From contig NZ_JACHFK010000008.1 in the NCBI RefSeq assembly GCF_014201805.1, forward strand, positions 124,001 through 188,000: a stretch of DNA of 64,000 nucleotides, written 5' to 3'. The notes below the pieces were generated by a model, which saw only the letters and a list, made by a program, of their open reading frames with translations, did no database searches and was not told where the DNA came from. Shown here piece after piece: positions 16,091 through 25,293 of the stretch. Position numbers and translations under genes: made by a program. The DNA is from Deinococcus metalli. Its GTDB lineage: Bacteria; Deinococcota; Deinococci; Deinococcales; Deinococcaceae. Numbering within the stretch: the first letter of the stretch is position 1; every line of letters begins with the position of its first letter.

Positions 16091-17541
16091 TCGGCGGCCT
16101 GGGCCGTCACGCCTGCCGGGCGCGGCGCGGGGATCACGTAGGCCAGCGCGGCGCTCACGGCGCTCACGCCCGCCAGCATCCAGAACGCGGTCTTCAGCCC
16201 GTCGATGAAGGGGTTCAGGGTCGCGGCGGGCAGGGTGCTGCTCAGGCCGCTGAACACCTGCAGCATGATGTCGCGCGGCACGGCGCTCACCACGATGCTG
16301 AGGGTGAAGATGATGGCGACCACGCCGCCCACGCTCATCAGCAGGCTGCGGACGCCGGCGGCCACGCCGCGGCGGTCCGGCGCGACGCTGCCCATGATCA
16401 GGCTGGAGTTGGGCGAGTTGAACAGGCCGTTGCCGACCCCCGCCACGAACATCAGCGCGGCGATCAGCCAGTACGGCGTGCTCAGGCTGAGGCTCACGGC
16501 GATGCCGGCCAGCGCCAGCGTGCCGAGCACCAGTCCCCACTGGATCAGGGTGCGCGGGTCCATGCGGTCCGACAGCCGCCCGGCGACGGGCGACGCGATC
16601 AGCAGGCCCACGGCGACCGGGGCGAGCATGATCCCGGCGACCACGGCGTCGATGCCCTTGCCGCCCTGGAAGTAGAAGACGAACAGGAAGGTCAGCGCCA
16701 TGCGCGACACGGCGTTCAGGAACACGGTGGCGTTGTTCAGCGTGAAGGCCCGGTCGCGGAACAGCCGCAGGTCGAGCATGGGTGCCCGCACGCGGCCCTC
16801 GATGACCGTGAACAGCGCCAGCGCGGCCACGCCCACCACCAGGTACCCCAGGACGCCGTTCCACGACTCGATGCCGCCCTGCGACAGCCCGATCATCAGC
16901 AGCGCGAAGCCCGCCGCGTAGGTCAGGTTGCCCCACCAGTCGAAGGCGTCGTTCCGGTCCTGCTTGCTGGCCAGGTCACGCAGCGTGAAGGCCGCCCACA
17001 GCGTGCCGAGGATGCCCAGCGGCACGTTGAACCAGAACACCCACTGCCACCCGAGCGCGGTCAGCGCCCCGCCGATGATCGGCCCCAGGATGGCGCCGAC
17101 CGCGACCATCATCTGGTTCGTCCCGATGGCGAAGCCCAGCTCCTTTTTCGGAAAGGCATCGGTGACGATGGCGCTGGAGTTGGCGAGCATGAACGCCCCG
17201 CCCACGCCCTGCAGCGCCCGCAGCGCGATCAGCAGCGGCACGTGGGCCGTGAAGCCCGCCAGCAGCGAGGCCAGCGTGAACACGCCGAAGCCGAGCACGT
17301 ACAGCCGTTTGCGGCCCAGCATGTCCGACAGCCGCCCGACGTTCAGGACGAACACCGTCTGCGTGACGTTGTAGGCCAGCAGAATCCAGATCAGGCTGAG
17401 CAGGGTGGTGTGCAGGTCGCGCAGCAGTGTGGGCAGCGCGATGATCAGCGTGCCGGAGTTCATGGACGCCATCAGCGCGCCCAGGCTGGTCACGCTCAGG
17501 GCCAGCCACTTGTAACTGAATTTCTCGTGCAGGGTACTCAT
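16087..17541 (-). CDS. MFS transporter, EmrB/QacA-type (14-helix) drug exporter
   Basis: A 484-residue membrane protein of the drug:H+ antiporter class. Motifs include an LSDMLGRKRLY loop (motif A) and the LQGVGGAFMLANSSAIVTDA helix typical of EmrB/QacA proteins. It probably expels hydrophobic or organic compounds. The ATG at 17541 overlaps the stop of the MarR gene (ATGA), so regulator and pump are one operon; the longer open frame upstream runs antisense through the regulator. Its stop codon is supplied by the end of repeat copy 1. Confidence 0.9.
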   Translation of the reverse strand: MSTLHEKFSYKWLALSVTSLGALMASMNSGTLIIALPTLLRDLHTTLLSLIWILLAYNVTQTVFVLNVGRLSDMLGRKRLYVLGFGVFTLASLLAGFTAHVPLLIALRALQGVGGAFMLANSSAIVTDAFPKKELGFAIGTNQMMVAVGAILGPIIGGALTALGWQWVFWFNVPLGILGTLWAAFTLRDLASKQDRNDAFDWWGNLTYAAGFALLMIGLSQGGIESWNGVLGYLVVGVAALALFTVIEGRVRAPMLDLRLFRDRAFTLNNATVFLNAVSRMALTFLFVFYFQGGKGIDAVVAGIMLAPVAVGLLIASPVAGRLSDRMDPRTLIQWGLVLGTLALAGIAVSLSLSTPYWLIAALMFVAGVGNGLFNSPNSSLIMGSVAPDRRGVAAGVRSLLMSVGGVVAIIFTLSIVVSAVPRDIMLQVFSGLSSTLPAATLNPFIDGLKTAFWMLAGVSAVSAALAYVIPAPRPAGVTAQAAD

Positions 17542-17999
17542 GCGTTCACCGCTTCCTTGGCATTCAGGTGCCGTTCGAGCTTGTCCAGCACGCTGAGGGT
17601 CTGGGTGATCTCGTCGGGGCTCAGGGCGCTGAAGAGGCCCTGGAGGTGCGCGTGCATCTGCGGCACCACGCGGCCCAGCACCTCCTCGCCGGCCGGGGTG
17701 AGGTGCAGCGTCAGCGAGCGGCGGTCTTCCTCGCCGCGTTCGCGCCTCACCAGGCCGTCGTGTTCCAGCCGGTCGATGATGCCGGTCAGGTTGCCGGGCG
17801 TGACGCCGATCCGCTCGGCGACGTCGCCGGGGCTGCGCGGCTGGCCCGAGAGCTGGCGCAGCACGCGGAACTGGGGGGTGGTGAGGTCGAAGTCGGCCAT
17901 GCGGGCGGTGACGCGCCGGCTGAGCACCGTGTACACGCGGTCGAGGTCGACCCACAGGCGCACGGCCGGGGGTCGGGTCGGAGGGGAGGAATCCGTCAT
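17538..17999 (-). CDS. MarR-family transcriptional regulator
   Basis: A 153-residue winged-helix repressor. The recognition region reads SPGDVAERIGVTPGNLTGIIDRL and the wing DGLVRRERGEEDRRSLTLHLT, typical for MarR. It precedes and overlaps the exporter, so it likely controls both and releases DNA on binding a toxic ligand. TATACT at 18011-18006 ends 6 nt before the ATG and no ribosome site is present, suggesting a leaderless message. An AT-rich inverted repeat lies just upstream. Confidence 0.92.
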   Translation of the reverse strand: MTDSSPPTRPPAVRLWVDLDRVYTVLSRRVTARMADFDLTTPQFRVLRQLSGQPRSPGDVAERIGVTPGNLTGIIDRLEHDGLVRRERGEEDRRSLTLHLTPAGEEVLGRVVPQMHAHLQGLFSALSPDEITQTLSVLDKLERHLNAKEAVNA

Positions 18000-18005
18000 G
18001 TCGAT

Positions 18006-18034
18006 AGTATAGACCTAAACTATATAGGTTTAAA
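18006..18034 (-). promoter_or_regulatory. MarR/exporter promoter with candidate operator
   Basis: Minus strand: TTTAAA at 18034-18029, a 17-bp spacer, -10 TATACT at 18011-18006, ATG at 17999. AAAC (18017-18020) and GTTT (18028-18031) flank TATATAG, an imperfect 15-bp palindrome inside the spacer. It is strikingly AT-rich for this genome, as expected of an autoregulatory MarR site. Confidence 0.6.
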
Positions 18035-18197
18035 GTCTTGGGCGGCGTGCCCGGGACGTGCGTCCAGGCAGTCGGTACGCACCGGCCTGCCGCGCTGCTG
18101 GACACGCTTTTTCCGGCCCGTTTCATGTCTGCGTTAGGAGCGCTGCCTACAGTCGCGGCCATCACCAGCCGTTTCCACGAGCACGCCAAGGAGCCCA

Positions 18198-19454
18198 ATG
18201 ACGCTGTCCCGCACTGTCCTCCTCGCCCTCACCTCGAGCCTCGTGCTGGCCGGGTGCGGCCAGAACCTGTCGGCCACGCCCAGCGACCTCGCCGCCCAGG
18301 GCGTGAGCCAGGGCAGTGCCCACCGGAACGTCCGCGCGGTCGACTGCGGCTTTGACTCCGGCCGGGGCCGCTGCCACGCGCAGGTGGTCGTGGACGCCAG
18401 CGGCGCCCCTCTGGCGACCGCCACGCCCGCCGGGTACAGCCCCGCCCAGATGCGCCACGCCTACGGCTTCGACACGCTCTCGGCCCAGGGGGCCGGGCAG
18501 ACCATCGCCATCGTGGACGCCTACGACGACCCGACCATCGTGAATGACCTGGGCGTGTTCAAGACGCAGTACGGCATCACCGGGTGCAGCCTCAGCAAGG
18601 TCAACCAGACGGGCGGCACCAGGTACCCGCGCGTGAACGCCGGCTGGGCGCAGGAGATCTCGTTGGATGTCGAGTGGGCGTGCGCCATCGCGCCGCAGGC
18701 CAAGATCCTGCTGGTCGAGGCGAGCAGCGCCAGCCTGACCAACCTGAACGCTGCGGTGGACTACGCCGCCCGGCACGCCAGCGTGGTCAGCATGAGCTAC
18801 GGCGGCGGCGACACCGGTAGCGCCGCCAACGACGCGCACTACACCGTTCCGGGCGTGAGCTTCGTCGCCTCCAGCGGCGACAACGGCACCGGCACCAGCT
18901 ACCCCGCCACCAGCCCCTACGTGCTCGCGGTGGGCGGCACCCACCTGCCCCTGGACGCCAGTGGAAATCGCAGCGGCGCCGAGACCGTGTGGAGCGGCTC
19001 CGGCGGCGGCATCAGCACCAGCGAGACCGAGCCCGGCTACCAGAGCGCGTACGGCATCACGACCACCAGCGGCAAGCGCGGCAGCCCCGACGTGGCCTAC
19101 AACGCCGACCCGAACACCGGCGTCGCCGTGTACGACAGCACGCCCAGCCAGGGCAGCTCCGGGTGGCTGGTCTTCGGCGGCACCAGCGCCGGCGCGCCGC
19201 AGTGGTCGGCCCTGATCGCCGTCGTGAACTCCGGGCGCAGCGCCGGTCCCCTGACCACCACCAGCGCCAGCACGTCGCCCTTCTACAGCGCCGCGACCGG
19301 TTCGACGAACTCCGGCGCGAACTACACGGACATCACATCCGGTACAAACGGCACCTGCGGCAGCGTGTGCAGCGCCAGCACCGGCTACGACCTGACCACC
19401 GGGGTCGGCAGTCCCAGGGCCTCGGCCCTGGTGCCGTACCTCCAGAGTCACTGA
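18198..19454 (+). CDS. S53 (sedolisin-like) serine peptidase, lipoprotein
   Basis: A 418-residue exported peptidase. A lipobox LAGC puts the lipidated cysteine at residue 20. The catalytic set of the acid-active S53 family is complete: Glu153 and Asp157 (QEISLDVEW), the oxyanion Asp228 (SSGDNG) and Ser330 (FGGTSAGAP). Only about 55 residues separate the lipobox from the catalytic core (GYSPAQMRHAYGF), so the usual large activation prodomain is absent. AAGGAG precedes the ATG. It stands alone, with a terminator after it. It likely degrades extracellular protein. Confidence 0.9.
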   Translation: MTLSRTVLLALTSSLVLAGCGQNLSATPSDLAAQGVSQGSAHRNVRAVDCGFDSGRGRCHAQVVVDASGAPLATATPAGYSPAQMRHAYGFDTLSAQGAGQTIAIVDAYDDPTIVNDLGVFKTQYGITGCSLSKVNQTGGTRYPRVNAGWAQEISLDVEWACAIAPQAKILLVEASSASLTNLNAAVDYAARHASVVSMSYGGGDTGSAANDAHYTVPGVSFVASSGDNGTGTSYPATSPYVLAVGGTHLPLDASGNRSGAETVWSGSGGGISTSETEPGYQSAYGITTTSGKRGSPDVAYNADPNTGVAVYDSTPSQGSSGWLVFGGTSAGAPQWSALIAVVNSGRSAGPLTTTSASTSPFYSAATGSTNSGANYTDITSGTNGTCGSVCSASTGYDLTTGVGSPRASALVPYLQSH

Positions 19455-19471
19455 GCCTGCCCGCTGCCGGT

Positions 19472-19498
19472 GCCCCCACCCGTTCCTGTGGTGGGGGC
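19472..19498 (+). terminator. terminator after S53 peptidase
   Basis: GCCCCCACC (19472-19480) pairs with GGTGGGGGC (19490-19498), a 9-bp stem with a 9-nt loop, 18 bp after the stop codon. Confidence 0.6.
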
Positions 19499-19663
19499 GC
19501 CGCGCCTAAGCAAGGTGAGGCGGCCCTTTGCGCCCCCCGGCCCGCGCCCCGATAATGGCCGCGGGTTCCGGCCGCCCCGCGTGGCCGGAACACTCTTCCA
19601 TACCGGATGACCTGTGCTGTCATCCCGCCCGTCCAGACCGGACGGCGCGCCAGGAGAGCCACT

Positions 19664-20164
19664 ATGACCGACGTTCACGATGGAGTGGCCCCGGCCGCCC
19701 AGCCCGCCCCTGCTCCCCAGTTCGCCACCCCGCAGAATCCGGGTTTTGACCGCCGCTACGACGTGCGCGGCCTGGACGACATCGACGTGCAGGTGCTGGG
19801 CACCTTCCCGCATGTCCGCGAGGACGACCCCGTGGCGTATCCCGGCGAGCCCATGCAGATCGAGATCGTCACCGACGAGTTCAGCCCGATCTGCCCGTGG
19901 AGTGGCCTGCCGGACTTCGGCCGCCTGGAGATCCGCTACCTGCCGCGGCACCACTGCGTGGAACTCAAGAGCCTGAAGTACTACCTGACCAGCTACCGCT
20001 TCGTGGGCATCTTCCACGAGCACGCCACCCGGCGGGTGCTCGCGGACCTCGTGGCGCTCCTCGATCCACTGAGCATGGAGATCCGCTGCGACTACGGCAT
20101 GCGCGGCGGCATGAACACCATCTGCACCGTGCGGTACACCGCCCCGGATCAGCGGGGGGCCTGA
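19664..20164 (+). CDS. queF: NADPH-dependent preQ0 reductase (QueF)
   Basis: A 166-residue T-fold enzyme that reduces preQ0 to preQ1 in queuosine synthesis. The reactive Cys77 and Asp84 are in SPICPWSGLPDFG, and the LKSLKYYLTSYR motif binds NADPH. The ATG at 19664 follows CAGGAG and has a Pro/Ala-rich tail before the fold; an ATG 57 nt upstream lacks a ribosome site. It is first of four genes queF-D-E-C with gaps of 1-4 bp. QueF acts last of these four, after QueC makes preQ0. Confidence 0.95.
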   Translation: MTDVHDGVAPAAQPAPAPQFATPQNPGFDRRYDVRGLDDIDVQVLGTFPHVREDDPVAYPGEPMQIEIVTDEFSPICPWSGLPDFGRLEIRYLPRHHCVELKSLKYYLTSYRFVGIFHEHATRRVLADLVALLDPLSMEIRCDYGMRGGMNTICTVRYTAPDQRGA

Positions 20165-20165
20165 C

Positions 20166-20576
20166 GTGCCGTGGACCCTGCGCGCCGAGTTCACCTTCGA
20201 CTCGGCGCACGTGATCACGGGCTACGACGGGCCGTGCGGGCGGCTGCACGGCCACACCTACCGCGTGCGGATGGAACTCAGCAGCGAGACGCTGCGCCCC
20301 AGCGCGCACGTGAAACGCAACATCATGGTCGCGGACTTCAGGACCCTCAAGTGGGCCAAGAAGGACGTCGAGCACGGCGGCCTCGACCACGCGTTCCTGA
20401 ACGACGTGCCGGACCTCGGGGACGACACGACCGCCGAGGTGATCGCCGCGTATCTCCACCACAAGACGATGGAGCGTGTGCGGGCGGACCTGCCGGATGG
20501 AGACGACGGGGGAGACCTGAAACTGCGCGTGACCCTCTGGGAAACGCCCGACTCGTCCTGCGAGTACTGGGAATGA
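20166..20576 (+). CDS. queD: 6-carboxytetrahydropterin synthase (QueD)
   Basis: A 136-residue T-fold zinc enzyme that makes 6-carboxytetrahydropterin from dihydroneopterin triphosphate. Zinc histidines are His15 (FDSAH) and His28/His30 (LHGHTY), and the catalytic Cys24 is in GPCGRLHGH. GTG start directly after the queF stop. The middle step order is QueD, QueE, QueC, and all are in this operon; the GTP cyclohydrolase for the first step is not in the window. Confidence 0.95.
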   Translation: MPWTLRAEFTFDSAHVITGYDGPCGRLHGHTYRVRMELSSETLRPSAHVKRNIMVADFRTLKWAKKDVEHGGLDHAFLNDVPDLGDDTTAEVIAAYLHHKTMERVRADLPDGDDGGDLKLRVTLWETPDSSCEYWE

Positions 20577-20580
20577 GCCT

Positions 20581-21279
20581 GTGAGCCTCAAGTACCCGGT
20601 CTACGAGCGCTTCTACACGTGGCAGGGTGAGGGCGTGCACCTCGGCCGCGCGGCGTACTTCATCCGGCTGTACGGCTGCCCGCAGGCGTGCCCGTGGTGC
20701 GACAGCGCCGGAACGTGGCACAGGGACTACCGCCCCAATGGCGTGACCCTGATGACGGCCGCCGACCTCGTGTCGGTTGTGCAGCAGGAAAGCCCGGAGG
20801 GCGCCTTCGTGGTCGTCACGGGCGGCGAGCCGATCCTGTTCGACCTCGCGCCGCTGGTGGACGCGCTGCACGCCATCGGGCGCCGTGTCCACATCGAGAC
20901 CAGCGGCATTGCGCCGTTGCGGGGCGATCTGGACTGGGTGACGCTGTCGCCCAAACCCTTCGGCCAGTGGCCGGAGGCGTCGGTGGTGGCGCGGGCGGAC
21001 GAGGTGAAGATCATCGTGCACGACCTCGGGGACATCCGGGCCGGGCTGGACACGCTGACGGGGCTGCGGGACGACGCGGTGGTGTGGCTGCATCCGGAGT
21101 GGAGCAGGGCCAGGAACCGCGACGCGGACGTGCTGAACGCCATCACCGAGGCCGTGAAGGCGACGCCGAGGCTGCGCGCGGGCTACCAGATGCACAAGCT
21201 GTACCGCGCGGACGACCTGGACGCGCACAGCGACAAGCGACCCATCCCGCTCGGCGGGAACCTGGAACTGGGGTACTGA
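20581..21279 (+). CDS. queE: 7-carboxy-7-deazaguanine synthase (QueE), radical SAM
   Basis: A 232-residue radical SAM enzyme that contracts 6-carboxytetrahydropterin to 7-carboxy-7-deazaguanine. The iron-sulfur cysteines are Cys33, Cys37 and Cys40 ([10 protein letters not shown]), and [10 protein letters not shown] is the SAM-binding strand. GTG start 4 bp after queD. The C-terminal [12 protein letters not shown] region is typical. Confidence 0.95.
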   Translation: MSLKYPVYERFYTWQGEGVHLGRAAYFIRLYGCPQACPWCDSAGTWHRDYRPNGVTLMTAADLVSVVQQESPEGAFVVVTGGEPILFDLAPLVDALHAIGRRVHIETSGIAPLRGDLDWVTLSPKPFGQWPEASVVARADEVKIIVHDLGDIRAGLDTLTGLRDDAVVWLHPEWSRARNRDADVLNAITEAVKATPRLRAGYQMHKLYRADDLDAHSDKRPIPLGGNLELGY

Positions 21280-21281
21280 CC

Positions 21282-21983
21282 ATGACGGACACACACAAAC
21301 GCGCGGTGGTGCTGCTGTCGGGCGGCCTGGACTCCAGCACCGTGCTGGCGATGGCGATCCGGGACGGATACGCGTGCATGGCGCTGTCGTTCCGGTACGG
21401 GCAGCGGCACACGGTGGAGCTGGAACGTGCGGCGAAGATCGCCCAGCATTTCGGCGCAGATCACCGCGTCATCGACATCAACATCGGGTCGTTCGGCGGG
21501 AGCGCCCTGACGGACGAGAGCATCACCGTGCCCACGGAGGGAACGGCGGAGGGCGTCATCCCACCAACCTATGTCCCCGGCCGCAACACCGTGTTCATCG
21601 CGGTGGGGCTGAGTCTGGCCGAGGCCATCGACGCCGAGCGGATCTACCTGGGCATTAACGCCGTGGACTACAGCGGCTACCCGGACTGCCGACCGGAGTA
21701 CCTCGCGGCGTTCCAGACACTGGCTGATCTCGCCACCAAAGCGGGTCTGGAGGGACACGGCGCGGTCCTGACCGCGCCGCTGGTGGAGATGAGCAAGACG
21801 GACATCGTGAACGCGGCGCTGGAGCTGGGCGTGCCCATCGAGTGGACGTGGAGCTGCTACCAGGGCGGGGCGGAGCCGTGCGGGGTGTGCGATTCCTGCC
21901 GCATCCGGGACAGGGCGCTGATCGACGCCGGGCATCCCGAACTCGCCACCCGCCACGCGCAGGACGAACGGGCGCGCGGCTGA
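21282..21983 (+). CDS. queC: 7-cyano-7-deazaguanine synthase (QueC)
   Basis: A 233-residue ATP-dependent ligase that converts 7-carboxy-7-deazaguanine plus ammonia to preQ0. The PP-loop is [15 protein letters not shown] near residues 9-23. The zinc-binding cysteines are in [17 protein letters not shown]. The ATG lies 2 bp after the queE stop; the longer open frame upstream is antisense noise. It closes the queuosine operon, followed by a terminator. Confidence 0.96.
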   Translation: MTDTHKRAVVLLSGGLDSSTVLAMAIRDGYACMALSFRYGQRHTVELERAAKIAQHFGADHRVIDINIGSFGGSALTDESITVPTEGTAEGVIPPTYVPGRNTVFIAVGLSLAEAIDAERIYLGINAVDYSGYPDCRPEYLAAFQTLADLATKAGLEGHGAVLTAPLVEMSKTDIVNAALELGVPIEWTWSCYQGGAEPCGVCDSCRIRDRALIDAGHPELATRHAQDERARG

Positions 21984-21998
21984 CGTTCGCCGCGTCCC

Positions 21999-22028
21999 TG
22001 CCCCCGGTGCCCCACAGGGCCGGGGGCA
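21999..22028 (+). terminator. terminator after queC
   Basis: TGCCCCCGG (21999-22007) pairs with CCGGGGGCA (22020-22028), followed by TTGTGTTG. Separates the queuosine operon from the next importer promoter. Confidence 0.6.
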
Positions 22029-22039
22029 TTGTGTTGATG

Positions 22040-22068
22040 TTGACACTCCCCCGGCCGGGGGATATACC
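22040..22068 (+). promoter_or_regulatory. promoter of second sugar importer with spacer palindrome
   Basis: -35 TTGACA 22040-22045, 17-bp spacer, -10 TATACC 22063-22068. The whole spacer is filled by the perfect 16-bp palindrome TCCCCCGGCCGGGGGA (22047-22062), a likely operator for an unidentified regulator. Confidence 0.65.
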
Positions 22069-22136
22069 TGAGCCGTATTCAGCACAATTACCGATCACGC
22101 CGCATGTCCGACCATCTTCCGCAGGAGGCTTTGCCC

Positions 22137-23390
22137 ATGAAACGGATCCTGATTCCGCTCTCTGTGCTGCTGCTCGCCGGGGCCGCCGGTGCCCAGAAGA
22201 CCACCCTGACCATCGAGAGCTGGCGCAACGACGACCTGAAGACGTGGCGCGACTCGATCATCCCCGCGTTCGAGAAGCAGCACCCGGACATCCACGTGGT
22301 GTTCTCGCCCAGTGCGCCGGCCGAGTACAACGCTGTGCTGGACGCGAAACTCAAGGCGGGCACTGCCGGTGACCTGATCACCTGCCGTCCCTTCGACAAG
22401 AGTCTGGAGCTGTACACCGCCAAGCGGCTCACCAGCCTGAACAGCCTCTCCGGGCTGAAGAACTTCGACGACGTCGCCAAGGCGGCGTGGTCGACCGACG
22501 ACGGCAAGACCACCTTCTGCATTCCGATGGCCTCGGTGATCCACGGGTTCATCTACAACAAGGCGCTGTTCAAGGAACTCGGCCTGAACGTGCCCACCAC
22601 CGAGGCCCAGTTCCTGGCGGGCCTGACCAAGATCAAGCAGGGCGGCAAGTACGAGCCGCTGGTCATGGGCACGAAAGACCAGTGGGAATCCGCCACCATG
22701 GGCTACCAGAACATCGGCCCGACGCTGTGGAACGGCGAGACCGGGCGCAAGGGCCTGATCTCGGGCGCGGCGCAGTACAACAAGGGCGGCTTCCTGCAGG
22801 CCTTCCAGGCGCTCTCCCGCTGGACGCCCTTCCTGCCGCGCGGCTATCAGGCGCTGGCGTACCCGGACGCGCAGAACATGTTCGCGCAGGGCCGCGGCGT
22901 GGTCTACCCGGCCGGCAGCTGGGACATCGGCACGTTCCGGCAGATGAACCCCAAGCTGGACATCGGGGCCTTCCCGCCGTACTCCATCGACGGCAAGAAG
23001 TGCGTCATCGACGACCATCCGGACATCGGCATGGGCATCAACGCGGCCAGCAAGAACCAGGCAGCGGCGCAGACCTTCCTGAACTGGGTGGCGTCCGACG
23101 CCTTCGCCACGCTGTACGCCAACGCCCTGCCGGGCTTCTTCCCGCTGGCGAACGTGAAGTACACGGTCAAGGACCCGGTCGCGCAGGAGTTCCTGAAGTG
23201 GCGCGGGCAGTGCGGCAAGAGCTTCCGCAGCTCGTACCAGATCCTGTCGCGCAACGCCAATCCGAACAACGAGAACGACCTGTGGAACGTCTCCGCGCAG
23301 GTGCTCAACGGCTCCATGACGCCGCAGGCCGCCGGGGACATGGTGCAGAAGAACCTGGCGAGCTGGTACGCGCCGCAGAAAGGCAAGTAA
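22137..23390 (+). CDS. extracellular sugar-binding protein (second importer)
   Basis: A 417-residue family-1 solute-binding protein. The ATG at 22137 gives a clean signal peptide (MKRILIPLSVLLLAGAAGAQ) and follows GCAGGAGG; an ATG 33 nt upstream would break this. The mature part begins TTLTIESWRNDD. Two cysteine-containing segments (LITCRPF, TTFCIPM) could form a disulfide. It is followed by two permeases and two sugar oxidoreductases. The ligand is unknown; a cyclic polyol or sugar acid would fit the oxidoreductases. Confidence 0.92.
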   Translation: MKRILIPLSVLLLAGAAGAQKTTLTIESWRNDDLKTWRDSIIPAFEKQHPDIHVVFSPSAPAEYNAVLDAKLKAGTAGDLITCRPFDKSLELYTAKRLTSLNSLSGLKNFDDVAKAAWSTDDGKTTFCIPMASVIHGFIYNKALFKELGLNVPTTEAQFLAGLTKIKQGGKYEPLVMGTKDQWESATMGYQNIGPTLWNGETGRKGLISGAAQYNKGGFLQAFQALSRWTPFLPRGYQALAYPDAQNMFAQGRGVVYPAGSWDIGTFRQMNPKLDIGAFPPYSIDGKKCVIDDHPDIGMGINAASKNQAAAQTFLNWVASDAFATLYANALPGFFPLANVKYTVKDPVAQEFLKWRGQCGKSFRSSYQILSRNANPNNENDLWNVSAQVLNGSMTPQAAGDMVQKNLASWYAPQKGK

Positions 23391-23403
23391 GCCCGTTCCC
23401 GGC

Positions 23404-23435
23404 AGGCCCAGTCCGGTGTCCTCCGGGCCGGGCCT
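23404..23435 (+). other. hairpin between binding protein and permease (second importer)
   Basis: AGGCCC-AGT-CCGG (23404-23416) pairs with CCGG-GCC-GGGCCT (23423-23435), with an internal mismatch. Same position as the hairpins in the other two importer operons. Confidence 0.5.
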
Positions 23436-23469
23436 GAACCTTACCGCGCGTTCTCCAGAGGTGCCCTGA

Positions 23470-24402
23470 ATGACGTATCCCGCCCGCCGTGTCCGCCGGC
23501 CCTTTCCGTGGCACATCGTGGTGTTCCTGGCGCCGGCCGTGCTGATCTACACGGTGGTGATGATCTACCCGATCCTGTCGTCGCTGTGGCTGTCGCTGCG
23601 GGGGCAGGTGCCGGGCAGCCCGGAGCACTTCGTGGGGCTGGCGAACTACCAGCGGCTGCTGGGCACGGAGCTGTACGCGCAGCCGCTGTGGAACGCCGTG
23701 CGCAACAACGTGGTGTTCTTCGCCCTGCACATGCTGGTGCAGAACCCGGTGGGCCTGCTGCTGGCGGTGCTGCTCAGTTTCCGGCTGCGCGGCTCGGCGC
23801 TGTACCGCACGCTGCTGTTCACACCGACCGTGCTGTCGGTGGTGATCATCGGCTTCGCGTGGAAATTGATCCTGAACCCCGCGTGGGGCGTGCAGCGCTC
23901 GCTGCTGGAGCCGCTGCATCTGGGGGCTCTCGATCAGCCATGGCTGGGCCTGCCCGGCAGCGCCCTGCCGACCCTGGGATTGATCTCGGTGTGGCAGAAC
24001 ATCGGCATTCCCATGCTGCTGTTCCTCGCGGCGCTGGTGCGCATCCCGGAGGAGCTGTACGAGGCCGCGCGGCTGGACGGCGCGGGCGGGTGGCGGATCT
24101 TCCGCTCGATCCAGCTGCCGCTGATCCTGCCCACCGTGGGCATCGTCAGCGTGCTGACCTTCGTGGGGAACTTCAACGCGTTTGACCTGATCTATTCCGT
24201 GCAGGGCGCGCTGGCCGGGCCAAACTTCGCGTCGGACATCCTGGGCACGCTGTTCTACCGCACCTTCTTCGGATACCAGCTCCAGGCCGGTGATCCGTAC
24301 ATGGGCGCGGCCGTGGCAGGCGTGATGCTGCTGATCATCCTGACCGGGCTGCTGCTGTACCTCGTGACCGTGCAGCGCCGCCTGACCGAGGTGGAACTGT
24401 GA
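23470..24402 (+). CDS. carbohydrate ABC transporter permease (MalF/UgpA type)
   Basis: A 310-residue CUT1 permease with six hydrophobic segments, the first at about residues 15-38 (HIVVFLAPAVLIYTVVMIYP). The EAA loop reads LYEAARLDGAGGWRIFRSI at about 197-215. It overlaps the next permease by 4 nt (GTGA). It forms the importer with the binding protein at 22137 and the permease at 24399; again no ATPase follows. Confidence 0.92.
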   Translation: MTYPARRVRRPFPWHIVVFLAPAVLIYTVVMIYPILSSLWLSLRGQVPGSPEHFVGLANYQRLLGTELYAQPLWNAVRNNVVFFALHMLVQNPVGLLLAVLLSFRLRGSALYRTLLFTPTVLSVVIIGFAWKLILNPAWGVQRSLLEPLHLGALDQPWLGLPGSALPTLGLISVWQNIGIPMLLFLAALVRIPEELYEAARLDGAGGWRIFRSIQLPLILPTVGIVSVLTFVGNFNAFDLIYSVQGALAGPNFASDILGTLFYRTFFGYQLQAGDPYMGAAVAGVMLLIILTGLLLYLVTVQRRLTEVEL

Positions 24403-25280
24403 CCGCGCCGGGCAATGTACGCGGCGCGGCGGCCACGCCGAGCGCCGAGAAACCCGTGGTGGGCCGCAGCACGCAGGTCTTCGCGCACCTGGGCCTGATC
24501 CTGTTCAGCGCGCTGGCCACGCTGCCCACGCTGCTGATCATCATGAACTCGTTCAAGGACCGCCTGAGCATCTTCTCGCACCCCTTCGCGCTGCCGACGC
24601 CCTCGACCTTCACGCTGGACGGCTACCACACCGTGGCGACCTCCGCGAACTTCGCGCTGTTCTTCCTGAACAGCCTCACCGTCACGGTCGGGTCGCTGCT
24701 GCTGATCGTCCTGACCAGCAGCATGGCGGCATTTGCCCTCAGCGAATACCGCTTCCGGCTGAACACCCTGACCGGCCTGTACCTCAGCATCGGCATCATG
24801 GTGCCGATCCGCCTGGGTACGGTGGGCATCCTGAACCTGATGGTGGACCTGCACCTCGTGAACACGCTGTGGGCGCTGATCCTGGTGTACACCGCGCAGG
24901 GCATTCCGCTCGCGGTGTTCGTGCTCACCTCGTTCATGCGCGGCGTGCCCCGCGACCTGAAGGAGGCCGCCCGCATCGACGGGGCCAGCGAGTACCGCAT
25001 CTACGGCCTGATCCTGCCGCTGATCCGCCCGGCGCTGGGCGCGGTCACGGCGATCTCGATGATTCCCATCTGGAACGACCTGTGGTTCCCGCTGATCCTC
25101 GCACCCGGCGAGAAGACCAAGACCGTCGTGCTGGGCGCGAGCGCGTTCCTGGGCCAGTTCGTGAACGACTACAACGCCGTGCTGGCCGCGCTGACCCTGG
25201 CGATCGTGCCGGTCGTGATCCTGTACGTGGTGTTCTCCCGGCAGCTCGTGAGCGGCATCACCGGTGGAGCGCTGAAGTGA
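24399..25280 (+). CDS. carbohydrate ABC transporter permease (MalG/UgpE type)
   Basis: A 293-residue CUT1 permease. GTG start overlapping the previous stop. The EAA loop is LKEAARIDGASEYRIYGLIL at about residues 187-206. The N-terminal 30 residues are polar and Ala-rich before the first helix. Partner of the 23470-24402 permease. The following oxidoreductase gene starts 13 bp after the stop, so import and first metabolic steps are probably one transcript. Confidence 0.92.
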   Translation: MTAPGNVRGAAATPSAEKPVVGRSTQVFAHLGLILFSALATLPTLLIIMNSFKDRLSIFSHPFALPTPSTFTLDGYHTVATSANFALFFLNSLTVTVGSLLLIVLTSSMAAFALSEYRFRLNTLTGLYLSIGIMVPIRLGTVGILNLMVDLHLVNTLWALILVYTAQGIPLAVFVLTSFMRGVPRDLKEAARIDGASEYRIYGLILPLIRPALGAVTAISMIPIWNDLWFPLILAPGEKTKTVVLGASAFLGQFVNDYNAVLAALTLAIVPVVILYVVFSRQLVSGITGGALK

Positions 25281-25293
25281 CCGGAGCGTGGGC

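Noticed and set aside
16087..18198. 703-residue frame with MFS at its end
   Set aside because: The first 219 codons overlap the MarR gene in another frame and are Arg/Pro-rich noise.
19499..19663. preQ1 riboswitch upstream of queF
   Set aside because: No recognisable preQ1 aptamer hairpin plus A-rich tail was seen before queF.
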